DNA from: Paludibacter sp.
Lineage (GTDB): Bacteria > Bacteroidota > Bacteroidia > Bacteroidales > Paludibacteraceae
DNA: 56,868 bases
Reading direction: 5' to 3'
NCBI GenBank assembly: GCA_028692715.1
Contig: JAQUWU010000033.1
Span: 1-56,868, forward strand
Under the pieces are notes generated by a model, which was given only the letters and a program-made list of their open reading frames with translations, was not told where the DNA came from and made no database searches. This document shows positions 18,454-27,048 of this stretch, piece by piece. The position numbers and the translations under genes were made by a program. Every line of letters begins with the position of its first letter. The first letter of the stretch is position 1.

Positions 18454-19122
18454 ATGAGATATATTAAAATTCACAAAGAAGGTCGTATGATATTGAGTTC
18501 ATTGCTAATTATTTTATTTGCACTGAATTCATATATCTACATTCATTTCCCCTTACCCGCACTTGCTGTAAATCTAATCATTTCAGCCTTATTATTATTT
18601 TTCTTTGCATATTTTTTTCGTAATCCACCCCGTAAAGTCTACATTGAAGATCCTAGTCTGGTCATTGCACCTGCCGATGGAACTGTAGTGGTGGTAGAAC
18701 CAACAGACGAATTGGAATATTTTGGTGACAAACGAATTCAGGTGTCTATTTTCATGTCTGTTTTCAATGTACACGCCAATTGGTATCCCGTTAAAGGTCG
18801 TGTACTTAAATCCAAACACCATGGAGGGAGGCATATGGCTGCATTTCTACCAAAATCAAGTCACGAGAATGAACGATCAACTGTTGTTATAGAAACAGAA
18901 TTTAAAACCCAAATTCTCGTGCGACAAATTGCCGGTGCATTAGCGCGTCGAATAGTAACTTATGCGCATGCCGGAAAGGAATGTCATTTGAACGAACATC
19001 TTGGTTTTATAAAATTTGGTTCCCGTGTTGACATATATTTTCCGTTGGACGCTGAGATCTTTGTTAAGGTAGGTGAATCGACCCGGGGAAATGAAACTAT
19101 TATTGCCCGATTAAATGAATAG
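18454..19122 (+). CDS. psd: Phosphatidylserine decarboxylase proenzyme (short, Gly-Ser cleaving type)
   Basis: 222 residues. Two hydrophobic segments (about 13-30 and 34-52) anchor it in the inner membrane. APADGTVV and FMSVFNVHANWYPVKG are the conserved phosphatidylserine-decarboxylase blocks. The self-cleavage site is FGSR: Gly189-Ser190, where Ser190 becomes the pyruvoyl cofactor of the small alpha chain. This is the short proenzyme type (about 220 residues) found in many Bacteroidetes, not the 320-residue LGST type of E. coli. It converts phosphatidylserine to phosphatidylethanolamine, the main membrane lipid. Its last 8 bases overlap the next gene, so the two are translationally coupled. 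Confidence 0.95.
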   Translation: MRYIKIHKEGRMILSSLLIILFALNSYIYIHFPLPALAVNLIISALLLFFFAYFFRNPPRKVYIEDPSLVIAPADGTVVVVEPTDELEYFGDKRIQVSIFMSVFNVHANWYPVKGRVLKSKHHGGRHMAAFLPKSSHENERSTVVIETEFKTQILVRQIAGALARRIVTYAHAGKECHLNEHLGFIKFGSRVDIYFPLDAEIFVKVGESTRGNETIIARLNE

Positions 19123-19453
19123 TTCAATAACATTGGAAAATGCCCAAATACAGGTGGACAAATGGATTAAAACATTTGGTGTAAAGTATTTTGGCGAATT
19201 AACAAATATGGCAATTCTTACTGAAGAAGTGGGAGAGCTTGCCAGAGTGATAGTGCGTACCTATGGCGAACAATCATTTAAAGAATCGGATAAAAATGCC
19301 AATCTTGCCGACGAAATGGCAGATGTGCTATGGGTATTAATCTGTCTTGCCAACCAAACAGGCGTAAATCTCACTGATGCATTTGAAAAAAATATGCTAA
19401 AAAAAACAGAACGTGATAAAACCCGTCATTTAGAAAATGATAAATTAAAATAA
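19115..19453 (+). CDS. MazG-like nucleotide pyrophosphohydrolase
   Basis: 112 residues, about the size of single-domain MazG-type enzymes. EEVGELARVI and ADEMADVLW form the ExxE-(12-28)-ExxD metal-binding pattern of the all-alpha NTP pyrophosphatase superfamily. Such enzymes hydrolyse (d)NTPs to the monophosphate plus pyrophosphate with Mg2+, cleaning up damaged or excess nucleotides. Its start overlaps the end of psd by 8 bp; deoC follows 49 bp later. The preferred nucleotide cannot be told from sequence. Co-transcription with deoC would fit a nucleotide-salvage role, but that is inference. Confidence 0.85.
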   Translation: MNSSITLENAQIQVDKWIKTFGVKYFGELTNMAILTEEVGELARVIVRTYGEQSFKESDKNANLADEMADVLWVLICLANQTGVNLTDAFEKNMLKKTERDKTRHLENDKLK

Positions 19454-19502
19454 ATAATCTGGTCTTTACCTTTAGGGGTTAGGGGTCATAATTAAAAACA
19501 TT

Positions 19503-20381
19503 ATGGATAAATTCGATGACCTTTTCGCGCAATATAATTGCAACTTAAACGATGAAACAGTAAAACAAGAAATTGAAAAAATACTGTCTGCACATTATGC
19601 TGAAAACGACAATGTAGAAGTGTACAAACAATGTCTGAATCAAATTGATTTAACTTCATTGAACGGTACTGATACCCAAGCTGAAATCATTTCGATGGTA
19701 GAGAAAGTAAATGGTTTTAAAAATACTTTCCCTGCGCTTCCAAATGTAGGAGCTATCTGTGTTTATCCTGCAATGGTATCAACAGTAAAAAAGTATTTGA
19801 AAGAAGATATTGGCATTGCTTCAGTATCAGCAGGTTTTCCTGCCTCACAGACTTTTATCGAAGTAAAGGTTGCTGAAACTGCTATGGCACTAATGGAAGG
19901 GGCTACAGAAATAGATGTGGTTATTTCTATCGGAAAATTTCTGGAAGGGAATTATCATGAAGTTTACGAAGAACTTACCGAACTAAAAGCTGCCTGTAGA
20001 GAAGCACATTTAAAAGTTATTTTGGAAACAGGAGCTTTAGTTACAGCAACGAATATCAAAAAAGCATCTATACTTGCGATGGCTTCGGGAGCTGATTTTA
20101 TCAAAACTTCTACTGGAAAAATACCAGTGGCTGCAACTTTAGAAGCAACTTATGTAATGTGCCATGCGATTAAAGAATGGAACGAAAAAAATGGTATTAA
20201 AGTTAGTTACAAACCTGCGGGAGGTATCGTTACAACTCAAGACGCAGTGAAACATTACACCCTCGTAAAAGAAATTCTGGGAAATGAATGGTTGAATAAT
20301 AAAAGGTTCAGATTTGGAGCAAGCCGGTTGGCAAATAATTTATTAAGCTCAATTGAAGGAAAAGAAGTGAAGTACTTCTAA
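19503..20381 (+). CDS. deoC: Deoxyribose-phosphate aldolase
   Basis: 292 residues, some 30 longer than E. coli DeoC because of an N-terminal extension. The class I aldolase TIM-barrel motifs are present: EIDVVISIGKFL, VILETGAL and DFIKTSTGK, in which Lys201 forms the Schiff base; the second conserved Lys lies in VSYKPAGGI. It splits 2-deoxyribose 5-phosphate into acetaldehyde and glyceraldehyde 3-phosphate in deoxynucleoside breakdown. Cytoplasmic. The 49-bp gap before it contains a TTTAGGGGTTAGGGGT repeat (about 19477-19492) that recurs before the response-regulator gene. It is probably the last gene of the psd transcript. Confidence 0.95.
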   Translation: MDKFDDLFAQYNCNLNDETVKQEIEKILSAHYAENDNVEVYKQCLNQIDLTSLNGTDTQAEIISMVEKVNGFKNTFPALPNVGAICVYPAMVSTVKKYLKEDIGIASVSAGFPASQTFIEVKVAETAMALMEGATEIDVVISIGKFLEGNYHEVYEELTELKAACREAHLKVILETGALVTATNIKKASILAMASGADFIKTSTGKIPVAATLEATYVMCHAIKEWNEKNGIKVSYKPAGGIVTTQDAVKHYTLVKEILGNEWLNNKRFRFGASRLANNLLSSIEGKEVKYF

Positions 20382-20394
20382 TTGATTCAAAATT

Positions 20395-20627
20395 GAGTGT
20401 CCACCGAAAAGTTGTTTTTTGAGTCTACCTGATGGTAGACATGCGCAAACGGAGTATTTCGACGTTCCGCATTTACGGAATATGCAAATAGCGCAAATTT
20501 ACACAAAAAAGAATTTGGATATTATATTGATTTATATGTATTTATAGATTTGCGGTAATTCGCAGTTTTCAGCGTCATTTGCGCCTACCTGCAGCAGGCA
20601 GGTTCTACTCTTTTTTTTACCGGACAA
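20395..20627. mobile_element. MITE-like non-coding element, copy 1
   Basis: About 230 bp that match the element at 51221-51402: shared order GAGTGT...CGAAAAG, GCAAATTTACACAAAA-like, TTTATAGATTTGCG, CAGGCAGGTTCTACTC-poly(T). The ends are rough inverted repeats (TGTCCACCG against CCGGACA). It carries some 50 bp not in the other copy, including a GTCTACC/GGTAGAC hairpin (20423-20440). No gene inside. The right end runs close to the secDF terminator. Confidence 0.65.
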
Positions 20628-20661
20628 CAATAATTTAAATACAAACTATTTCTAAAAATAT

Positions 20662-20695
20662 AAAAAGCCTTGCTGAAATTTCAGCAAGGCTTTTT
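20662..20695. terminator. Bidirectional terminator after secDF
   Basis: AAAAAGCCTTGCTGAAA and its exact complement form a 17-bp perfect stem with A- and T-runs on both sides. It lies 28 bp past the secDF stop and can also serve plus-strand transcripts from deoC. Confidence 0.93.
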
Positions 20696-20723
20696 AAGCT
20701 TTTATAAAACGAAATCTATTGAA

Positions 20724-23700
20724 TTATTTATTTTCATCTGTTGGTTTGTCCAATCCCATTTTTTTGAATTTCTTAGCATAAAATTCATAAGTAATTGGCG
20801 CAGCAACAAACACCGAAGAGTATGTTCCGATTACGATACCGAATAACATGGCAAATATAAATCCACGAATTGTTTCACCACCAAAAAAGAAGATAGCAAT
20901 CAAAACGACAATGGTACTCATGGCGGTACTAAAGGTACGACTTAAAGTGTGGTTAATAGCATCGTTCATTACCGATTTACGGTCACGTTTCGGATATAAT
21001 GTAATGTTTTCACGTATACGGTCAAAGATAATTACCGTATCATTTACAGAGTAACCCACTACTGTCAGAATTGCCGCTATAAACGATTGGTCAATCTCCA
21101 TGGAGAATGGCATTATACTATATAACAAGGAGAATGTTCCGATAGTAATTATTGCATCGTGCATCAAAGCCACTGTTGCACCAAGTGCATACCCAACCTG
21201 ACTAAATCGTACAAAAATATACAAACCGATAGCGAGAATTGCAAATATAATTGCCAGAACCGCTGCCCGTTTAATATCATCGGCAATGGTTGGTCCTACT
21301 TTTTGAGAACTCTTAATATATTCCTGTACAAATTTTTGTTTAGATACATCATTTTTCAATAAAGGTTTCAAACCATTATAAAGTCTTCCTTCAATTTCGT
21401 CATCAATAGTAATTGAGTTATCATCAATTTTATATTTAGTAGAAACACGAACCTGATTGTCAGAACCAATAGTTATTACCTGTACGCTTGTTCCGTCAAA
21501 TGAGTTTGCCAGTAATTTACGTACCTCATCGGTTTTTACCGACTCGTCGAAACGAATGATATAGTTACGTCCACCACTAAAATCTACACCCATACTTAAT
21601 CCACGTGTTCCAAATGAGATCAGACTGATAGCGATCAATGTACCTGAAATGATATAAGCAATTTTACGACTGCCGATAAAATCAAGTTTGGCATTTTGAA
21701 ACCAGTTTTTTGTCAAATTAGTTGTAAATGGAAGTTCCTTTGCAGTTTCTTTTTTAGCGTAAGATTCCAACATAAGACGTGTTAAGAACACAGCTGTAAT
21801 AAACGAAGTGATAATACCAATAATCAAGGTATTCGCAAAACCTTTGATGGGTCCTGTACCGAAAACAGCTAACACAATACCGGTAATCAATGTAGTAACG
21901 TTGGCATCAATAATAGCTGAGATAGCATTACCAAAACCATCTTCAATGGATCGTTTCATAGTTTTACCGCTACGAAGTTCTTCCCGAATACGTTCGTAAA
22001 TAATAACGTTTCCATCCACAGCCATACCCAGGGTCAACACGATACCGGCAATACCAGGCAGTGTTAACACGGCAGAGAAAGAGGCTAAAATTCCTATTAA
22101 GAAAAATACATTGGCAAATAATGCAATATCGGCAATAAGTCCCGGTATAACTCCATAGTATAATACCATGTATATCAATACCAATAAGAATGCGATAATA
22201 AATGAAATCAAACCGCTATTAATCGCTTCAGCACCCAATGATGGTCCAACAATGTCTTCCTGAACAATACGTGCAGGTGCAGGCATTTTACCGGATTTCA
22301 AGGTGTTTGCTAAATCTTTAGCTTCTTCAACTGTAAAGTTACCGGTAATTTGTGAACTACCTCCTGAAATTTCAGTATTTACGGTTGGGAAAGAGTATAT
22401 ATATCCATCCAATGCAATGGCAATAGATTTTCCGATATTATCTTTTGTCATCCGAGCCCATGTTTTTGAACCTTCGGCATTCATTGACATACTAACATTT
22501 GCATAAGCTGAAGTCTGATTGAAATCAGCACGAGCATCTGTAATCACATCACCTGCTAACGGAGCACGTCCATCACGGTTAGTAATTTTAATTGCAATTA
22601 ATTGATATAATTCGCCTTTTTCATCCAACGATTTAACAGACCAACGTAAGCCTAGATCGCGGGGTAAAACTTCTTTCACCTGTTTTGTAGCAAAATATGA
22701 ATTAATTTTGGCAGTATCTTTACTCTGTGCAATACCTACTACCGGTCCGCGACTACGATTAGGGTCTACTTGCAGTATAGCAAATAATGGATTTTCTTTA
22801 CGACTGTTTTCAATTGATTTTAACGAATCAGATGCATTTACATTTTTACTTTCCAATGCAGCTTTTATACTATCAACACTATTACTTGGTGTAGCTTTTT
22901 GTTCAGCAACCACTTTGTCAACAGACGTTGAATCTTTGACAACAGATTCTGAACCTTCAGTTGATTGTAAAGTATACAACACTTTATTTGCTGCGGCTAA
23001 ATTATTGAAGATTTCACTTAACTCATACGTTTCCCAAAATTCAAGATTTGCTGATCCCTGAAGTAATTTACGAACACGCTCTGGTTCTTTAATACCAGGA
23101 AGCTCAATTAAAATACGTCCTGTGTTATCTAATTTCTGAATGTTTGGTTGTACCACACCAAAACGGTCGATACGAGTACGCAATACATTGAATGAATTAC
23201 TGATTGCACCATCAATCTCAGTACGTAATACTTTTACAACATCAGCATTCGAAGTAGTGAGAGAAATTTTATCTTTCAGTTCGAATGTACTGAAAATCGT
23301 TGCCAGCTTAGCTTGTGGGTCAATTTCGGTATATGCCTGAACAAACAAGTCCAAGTAACGAACCTGACTGTTGGTTTTTTGGCGTTCAGATGCCATACCA
23401 AGTGCTTTCGTGAAGTTTGGAGAGCTGTTGAATCCTGATAATGAACGAATAATATCGGGAACCGATACTTCTAATGTTACATTCATACCACCTTTAAGGT
23501 CAAGCCCTAAGTTGATTTCTTTTTCGCGACATTCTTTCAGTGTATAGCCCAACCACACCTTCTCACTACCAATGGAGTCGAGGTAATTGTACTCTTTCAT
23601 TTTGTCGCCTGCTGCGTATTCCTTAGCTTTATTGTTGTAAGTTCCTGTAACAACGCTAAAAGAGAGATAAAATAAACACACTAAAGTTAGTGCTACTGCA

Positions 23701-23729
23701 AAAAGTCTGATAAGTCCTTTGTTTTGCAT
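20724..23729 (-). CDS. secDF: Fused protein translocase subunit SecD/SecF
   Basis: 1,001 residues, a single SecD-SecF fusion as usual in Bacteroidetes. One N-terminal helix, then the long periplasmic SecD domain (IGLDLKGGMNVTLEV; ILIELPGI), six helices with the conserved GMAVDGNVIIYERIREEL segment around residue 590, then the SecF half from about 680 (GVDFSGGRNYIIRF) with its own helices and the matching GYSVNDTVIIFDRIREN motif near 900. Paired Asp/Arg residues in these motifs use the proton gradient to pull exported proteins out on the periplasmic side of SecYEG. Between about 250 and 310 there is a Ser/Lys/Asp-rich insertion of low complexity. A TATATTTG box on the minus strand (23785-23792) is a likely -7 element. 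Confidence 0.97.
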   Translation of the reverse strand: MQNKGLIRLFAVALTLVCLFYLSFSVVTGTYNNKAKEYAAGDKMKEYNYLDSIGSEKVWLGYTLKECREKEINLGLDLKGGMNVTLEVSVPDIIRSLSGFNSSPNFTKALGMASERQKTNSQVRYLDLFVQAYTEIDPQAKLATIFSTFELKDKISLTTSNADVVKVLRTEIDGAISNSFNVLRTRIDRFGVVQPNIQKLDNTGRILIELPGIKEPERVRKLLQGSANLEFWETYELSEIFNNLAAANKVLYTLQSTEGSESVVKDSTSVDKVVAEQKATPSNSVDSIKAALESKNVNASDSLKSIENSRKENPLFAILQVDPNRSRGPVVGIAQSKDTAKINSYFATKQVKEVLPRDLGLRWSVKSLDEKGELYQLIAIKITNRDGRAPLAGDVITDARADFNQTSAYANVSMSMNAEGSKTWARMTKDNIGKSIAIALDGYIYSFPTVNTEISGGSSQITGNFTVEEAKDLANTLKSGKMPAPARIVQEDIVGPSLGAEAINSGLISFIIAFLLVLIYMVLYYGVIPGLIADIALFANVFFLIGILASFSAVLTLPGIAGIVLTLGMAVDGNVIIYERIREELRSGKTMKRSIEDGFGNAISAIIDANVTTLITGIVLAVFGTGPIKGFANTLIIGIITSFITAVFLTRLMLESYAKKETAKELPFTTNLTKNWFQNAKLDFIGSRKIAYIISGTLIAISLISFGTRGLSMGVDFSGGRNYIIRFDESVKTDEVRKLLANSFDGTSVQVITIGSDNQVRVSTKYKIDDNSITIDDEIEGRLYNGLKPLLKNDVSKQKFVQEYIKSSQKVGPTIADDIKRAAVLAIIFAILAIGLYIFVRFSQVGYALGATVALMHDAIITIGTFSLLYSIMPFSMEIDQSFIAAILTVVGYSVNDTVIIFDRIRENITLYPKRDRKSVMNDAINHTLSRTFSTAMSTIVVLIAIFFFGGETIRGFIFAMLFGIVIGTYSSVFVAAPITYEFYAKKFKKMGLDKPTDENK

Positions 23730-23855
23730 GGAAAGTTTTATTTAAAATAAGACATTAATTGTTTCAATTTTTACTTAAGAGGTGCAAATATAGCACTTTT
23801 TTTATTACAAACATAAAAAAATGAGAATCAGCTGCTATAAGTGAAGTTTTTTGGC

Positions 23856-23890
23856 AAAAAAAAGCTGTTTCGTTATGAAACAGCTTTTTT
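23856..23890. terminator. Terminator after the tRNA gene
   Basis: AAAAAAGCTGTTTC and GAAACAGCTTTTTT pair around a GTTAT loop. With A- and T-runs on both sides it can stop the tRNA transcript on the minus strand 6 bases after the mature 3' end. Confidence 0.9.
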
Positions 23891-23895
23891 CTCTG

Positions 23896-23967
<72 letters not shown>

Positions 23968-23981
23968 ATATTTTGTGAGTG

Positions 23982-24012
23982 CAAAAGTACTTCTTTATAT
24001 TGAACTGGCAAA
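23982..24012 (-). promoter_or_regulatory. Promoter of tRNA-fMet
   Basis: Minus strand TTTG (24009-24012), 19 bases, then TACTTTTG (23982-23989), an exact TTTG-N19-TAnnTTTG match 15 bp before the mature tRNA 5' end. Confidence 0.85.
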
Positions 24013-24247
24013 TATTTTAAGCTATTTTTTTTATTTAAATAAATAGAAACCGAATAATCAACTGATAAAAAGCATTTTAATAGGTGTTTTTATTGCAATT
24101 GCAATTTTAAATTTAAAATTGAAATTTGAGATATTTTCCCATACGCTGTATATCTTATAATTAGCAAATATATAAGACTCAATAAATGTAAAAATGAATT
24201 ATTATATGTTATATAACACAAAATTAACGTATTTTATTCCAAATACA

Positions 24248-24279
24248 TTTGGATGGTATTGAAATATGCCGTACTTTTG
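24248..24279 (+). promoter_or_regulatory. Promoter P1 for the small RNA before purD
   Basis: TTTG (24248-24251), 20 bases, then TACTTTTG (24272-24279): an exact Bacteroidetes promoter. Transcription would start near 24286. Confidence 0.75.
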
Positions 24280-24285
24280 CAAAGT

Positions 24286-24394
24286 GATTTTTTCATAGTA
24301 TTAGATTTAAGGTTAACAAAAAGATTGGTAGTATGTCGTGAGACAAGCTACCTTTCGTCTTTTATAGAGGTTGCTGTCAGGCAATCTTTTTTTG
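24286..24394 (+). ncRNA. Candidate small RNA with its own promoter and terminator-like closing stem
   Basis: AAAAAGATTG (24318-24327) pairs with CAATCTTTTT (24382-24391), followed by more T's, so one long-range stem both closes the RNA and ends it. Inside are GGTAG/CTACC (24327-24352) enclosing GTC/GAC, and TTGC/GCAA next to the closing stem. No open frame fits. A separate purD promoter starts after the T-run, so this is probably a free RNA of about 110 bases and not a purD leader. I do not recognise an RNA family; the SRP core GGAAGCAGCC is absent. Confidence 0.55.
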
Positions 24395-24427
24395 TTTAAC
24401 AAAATACCCACCTAAGGTTTGTTTTCA

Positions 24428-24459
24428 TTTGCCCAAAAGCTGAAAAAAAGTTACTTTTG
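24428..24459 (+). promoter_or_regulatory. Promoter P2 of purD
   Basis: TTTG (24428-24431), 20 bases, TACTTTTG (24452-24459). A start near 24466 leaves a leader of about 20 bases before the purD ATG. Confidence 0.8.
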
Positions 24460-24485
24460 CAATCTAAACTCATTTATTTCAATAT

Positions 24486-25754
24486 ATGAATATTCTTCTC
24501 CTCGGATCTGGCGGACGCGAACACGCAATGGCCTGGAAAATTGCTCAAAGCCCAAAGCTTACAAAACTTTATATTGCACCCGGTAATCCCGGAACTGCAC
24601 AAGTCGGAACAAATTTGGCGATTGCTGCCGATAATTTTCCGGCATTAAAAACGGCTGTACTCAAAAATAAAATTGATATTGTAGTTGTTGGACCTGAAGA
24701 TCCATTGGTAAAAGGAGTTGTAAACTTTTTTGCCGACGACGCAGAACTCAAAAATATTGCAGTAGTTGGACCGGATAAAGTTGGGGCTCAACTCGAAGGG
24801 AGTAAAGATTTCTCGAAACAGTTTATGTTCCGCCACAATATTCCAACGGCAGGTTATTTAAGTGTAACTTCCGAGAATATTCAAGATGGAATTTCATTTC
24901 TGAAAAGTTTACAAGCACCTTATGTATTGAAAGCCGATGGTTTAGCGGCAGGAAAAGGCGTTTTGATTTTGAATGATCTAGACGAAACTATTTCTGAGCT
25001 TAAATCAATGTTGGATGGAAAATTTGGGGCAGCCAGCAAAACGGTTGTTATCGAAGAATTTCTTTCCGGAATCGAATGTTCAGTATTTGTGATATCTGAT
25101 GGTAAAAACTACAAAATCCTTCCCGAAGCGAAAGATTATAAACGTATTGGTGAAGGCGATAAAGGATTGAATACTGGTGGTATGGGTGCAGTTTCACCTG
25201 TTCCTTTTGCAAATGCAGAATTCATGAAAAAAGTTGAAGATCGGATTATCAAGCCAACTGTAGATGGATTAAACGCTGAAGGAATTGTTTATAAAGGATT
25301 TATTTTCTTCGGATTAATAAAAGTAAACGAGGAACCTTATACCATTGAATACAATGCTCGCATGGGTGATCCCGAAACAGAAGTTGTGATGTTACGTATA
25401 AAGTCAGATTTTGTGGAATTACTCGAAGGTGTAGCAAACGGAAATCTAAATGAAAAAACAATTGAATTTGATGACCGTGTTGTGGTAACAGTAATGTTAG
25501 TGTCAGGTGGTTATCCCGAAGCATTTGAAAAAGGAAAAGTAATTTCAGGATTTGAAGATGTGGAAGGCAGTATTGTTTTTCATGCCGGAACAACTCAAAA
25601 AGACAATGATATTGTAACTAGTGGTGGTCGTGTAATGGCTGTAAGTTCGTACGGAAAAACAAAAGAAGAAGCACTGGCAAACTCTTTTTCTAATGCAAAA
25701 AAAATTCAATACGAAGGAAAATATTTCAGGGGTGATATAGGGTTTGATTTGTAA
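24486..25754 (+). CDS. purD: Phosphoribosylamine-glycine ligase (GAR synthetase)
   Basis: 422 residues, full length for the family. It opens with [18 protein letters not shown], the N-terminal GARS signature, followed by the ATP-grasp domain: [30 protein letters not shown], and [11 protein letters not shown], with the metal-binding [13 protein letters not shown] near residue 290. The C-terminal domain ([17 protein letters not shown]) is complete. It joins phosphoribosylamine and glycine using ATP in step two of purine synthesis. Cytoplasmic. It has its own promoter 30-60 bp upstream and is separate from purB. The next gene lies 124 bp away behind a small palindromic repeat element. Confidence 0.97.
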   Translation: MNILLLGSGGREHAMAWKIAQSPKLTKLYIAPGNPGTAQVGTNLAIAADNFPALKTAVLKNKIDIVVVGPEDPLVKGVVNFFADDAELKNIAVVGPDKVGAQLEGSKDFSKQFMFRHNIPTAGYLSVTSENIQDGISFLKSLQAPYVLKADGLAAGKGVLILNDLDETISELKSMLDGKFGAASKTVVIEEFLSGIECSVFVISDGKNYKILPEAKDYKRIGEGDKGLNTGGMGAVSPVPFANAEFMKKVEDRIIKPTVDGLNAEGIVYKGFIFFGLIKVNEEPYTIEYNARMGDPETEVVMLRIKSDFVELLEGVANGNLNEKTIEFDDRVVVTVMLVSGGYPEAFEKGKVISGFEDVEGSIVFHAGTTQKDNDIVTSGGRVMAVSSYGKTKEEALANSFSNAKKIQYEGKYFRGDIGFDL

Positions 25755-25763
25755 GATGATGCT

Positions 25764-25863
25764 CCCAACCTCTAAAGGGGCTTAAAGAAAAAATTAGTAA
25801 AGAAGATATAAAGCAATAATAGACATTTATAATTCAAACTCCACTTTAGGGGTTAGGGGTTGA
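25764..25863. repeat. Short intergenic element with imperfect inverted ends (CCCAACCTCTAAAGGGG family)
   Basis: CCCAACCTCTAAAGGGG starts at 25764 and CTTTAGGGGTTAGGGG ends near 25860; read as inverted repeats they agree in about 13 of 16 positions. The same motif appears before deoC (about 19477-19492, right half only) and at 33904-33920. It has no coding content. Confidence 0.5.
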
Positions 25864-25878
25864 TATATTTAAGAAATC

Positions 25879-27033
25879 ATGGCAAAAATATTAGTAATCG
25901 ACGATGAACGCAGCATACGTAATACGCTGAAAGACATTTTGGAATTTGAGAAACATCAGGTTACAGTTGCTGAAAATGGCAAAATAGGTCTTGAAGCAGC
26001 ACAAAACGCAGTTTTTGATCTTATCTTTTCGGATATTAAAATGCCGGAAATGGATGGGATTGAATTGTTGGCAAATTTGATGGAAAAGGAGATCGAAGCA
26101 CCCATAGTTATGATTTCCGGTCATGGGAATATTGAAACAGCTGTAGAATGTATTAAAAAAGGTGCGTTTGATTTTATAGAAAAACCTATTGATTTGAACC
26201 GACTTTTGATTACTGTACGCAATGCGTTGGACAGGAACAATTTGGTTGTTGAAACCAAAACACTCAAAAAGAAAGTGGCAAAACGGCATCAAATGATTGG
26301 TGCTTCGTCGGCAATTGAAAAAGTGCGCATGATGATTGAACGGGTAGCTCCAACCGATGCACGCGTGTTGATTACAGGTGATAATGGCACCGGGAAAGAA
26401 GTGGTTGCACGCTTGCTTTATGAGCAAAGCAACCGAACTGATGCCGCCTTCGTGGAAGTAAATTGTGCCGCTATTCCATCTGAACTGATTGAAAGCGAAC
26501 TTTTTGGACACGAAAAGGGAGCTTTTACGTCTGCCATAAAACAACGTATCGGAAAATTTGAACAAGCCGATGGCGGAACCATTTTTTTGGACGAAATTGG
26601 CGATATGAGTTTATCTGCTCAAACAAAAGTATTGCGTGTTTTGCAGGAAAGTGAACTAACACGTGTTGGAAGCGACAAAAGCATAAAAGTAAACGTACGT
26701 GTATTTGCAGCCACCAACAAAGATTTGAAAGCTGAAATTGAAAAAGGAAATTTCCGCGAAGATTTATTTCATCGCCTCAATGTTATTCCAATTCATGTTC
26801 CAAGTCTGGACGAGCGAAAAAATGATATACCCCTTTTGATAACACATTTCTGTGAACTTATTTGCAACGAACAAGGTCGTCAGACAAAAATCTTTGAAGA
26901 AGATGGAATTGAATTGTTGAAATCACGTTCATGGACAGGAAATATCCGCGAGCTGAGAAATGTGGTGGAACGTTTGATTATTCTGGGAGGGAACACTATT
27001 TCGAAAGAAGATATTGAAATGTTTGCTTTATAA
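25879..27033 (+). CDS. NtrC-type sigma-54 response regulator lacking a DNA-binding domain
   Basis: 384 residues. Receiver domain (1-120) with Asp8/Asp9, phosphorylated Asp52 (FSDIKMPEMDG) and the Lys in IEKPID. Then a sigma-54 AAA+ ATPase: Walker A GDNGTGKE, Walker B GGTIFLDEIGD, and the sensor segment VRVFAATNKDL. The sigma-54-contact loop reads GAFTSA instead of the usual GAFTGA. The protein ends at the WTGNIRELRNVVERL region plus 20 residues; the Fis-type helix-turn-helix normally found after it is missing, and the next 15 bases run straight into a convergent gene. It probably activates sigma-54 promoters from solution or through a partner. No histidine kinase gene is adjacent, so it is an orphan in this window. 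Confidence 0.92.
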   Translation: MAKILVIDDERSIRNTLKDILEFEKHQVTVAENGKIGLEAAQNAVFDLIFSDIKMPEMDGIELLANLMEKEIEAPIVMISGHGNIETAVECIKKGAFDFIEKPIDLNRLLITVRNALDRNNLVVETKTLKKKVAKRHQMIGASSAIEKVRMMIERVAPTDARVLITGDNGTGKEVVARLLYEQSNRTDAAFVEVNCAAIPSELIESELFGHEKGAFTSAIKQRIGKFEQADGGTIFLDEIGDMSLSAQTKVLRVLQESELTRVGSDKSIKVNVRVFAATNKDLKAEIEKGNFREDLFHRLNVIPIHVPSLDERKNDIPLLITHFCELICNEQGRQTKIFEEDGIELLKSRSWTGNIRELRNVVERLIILGGNTISKEDIEMFAL

Positions 27034-27048
27034 AACCTCTTCCATCTT

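Noticed and set aside
24102-24121. 20-bp perfect palindrome of A and T with C/G ends
   Set aside because: Very A+T-rich and unplaced relative to a promoter; could easily arise by chance here.
24286-24394. SRP RNA or 6S RNA identity for the small RNA candidate
   Set aside because: SRP core GGAAGCAGCC is absent and the length and open-bubble form of 6S RNA are not met.
25891-26565. 224-codon frame antisense to the response regulator
   Set aside because: Shadow of a well-supported gene; composition (Phe/Cys/Asn-rich) is that of a mirror frame.
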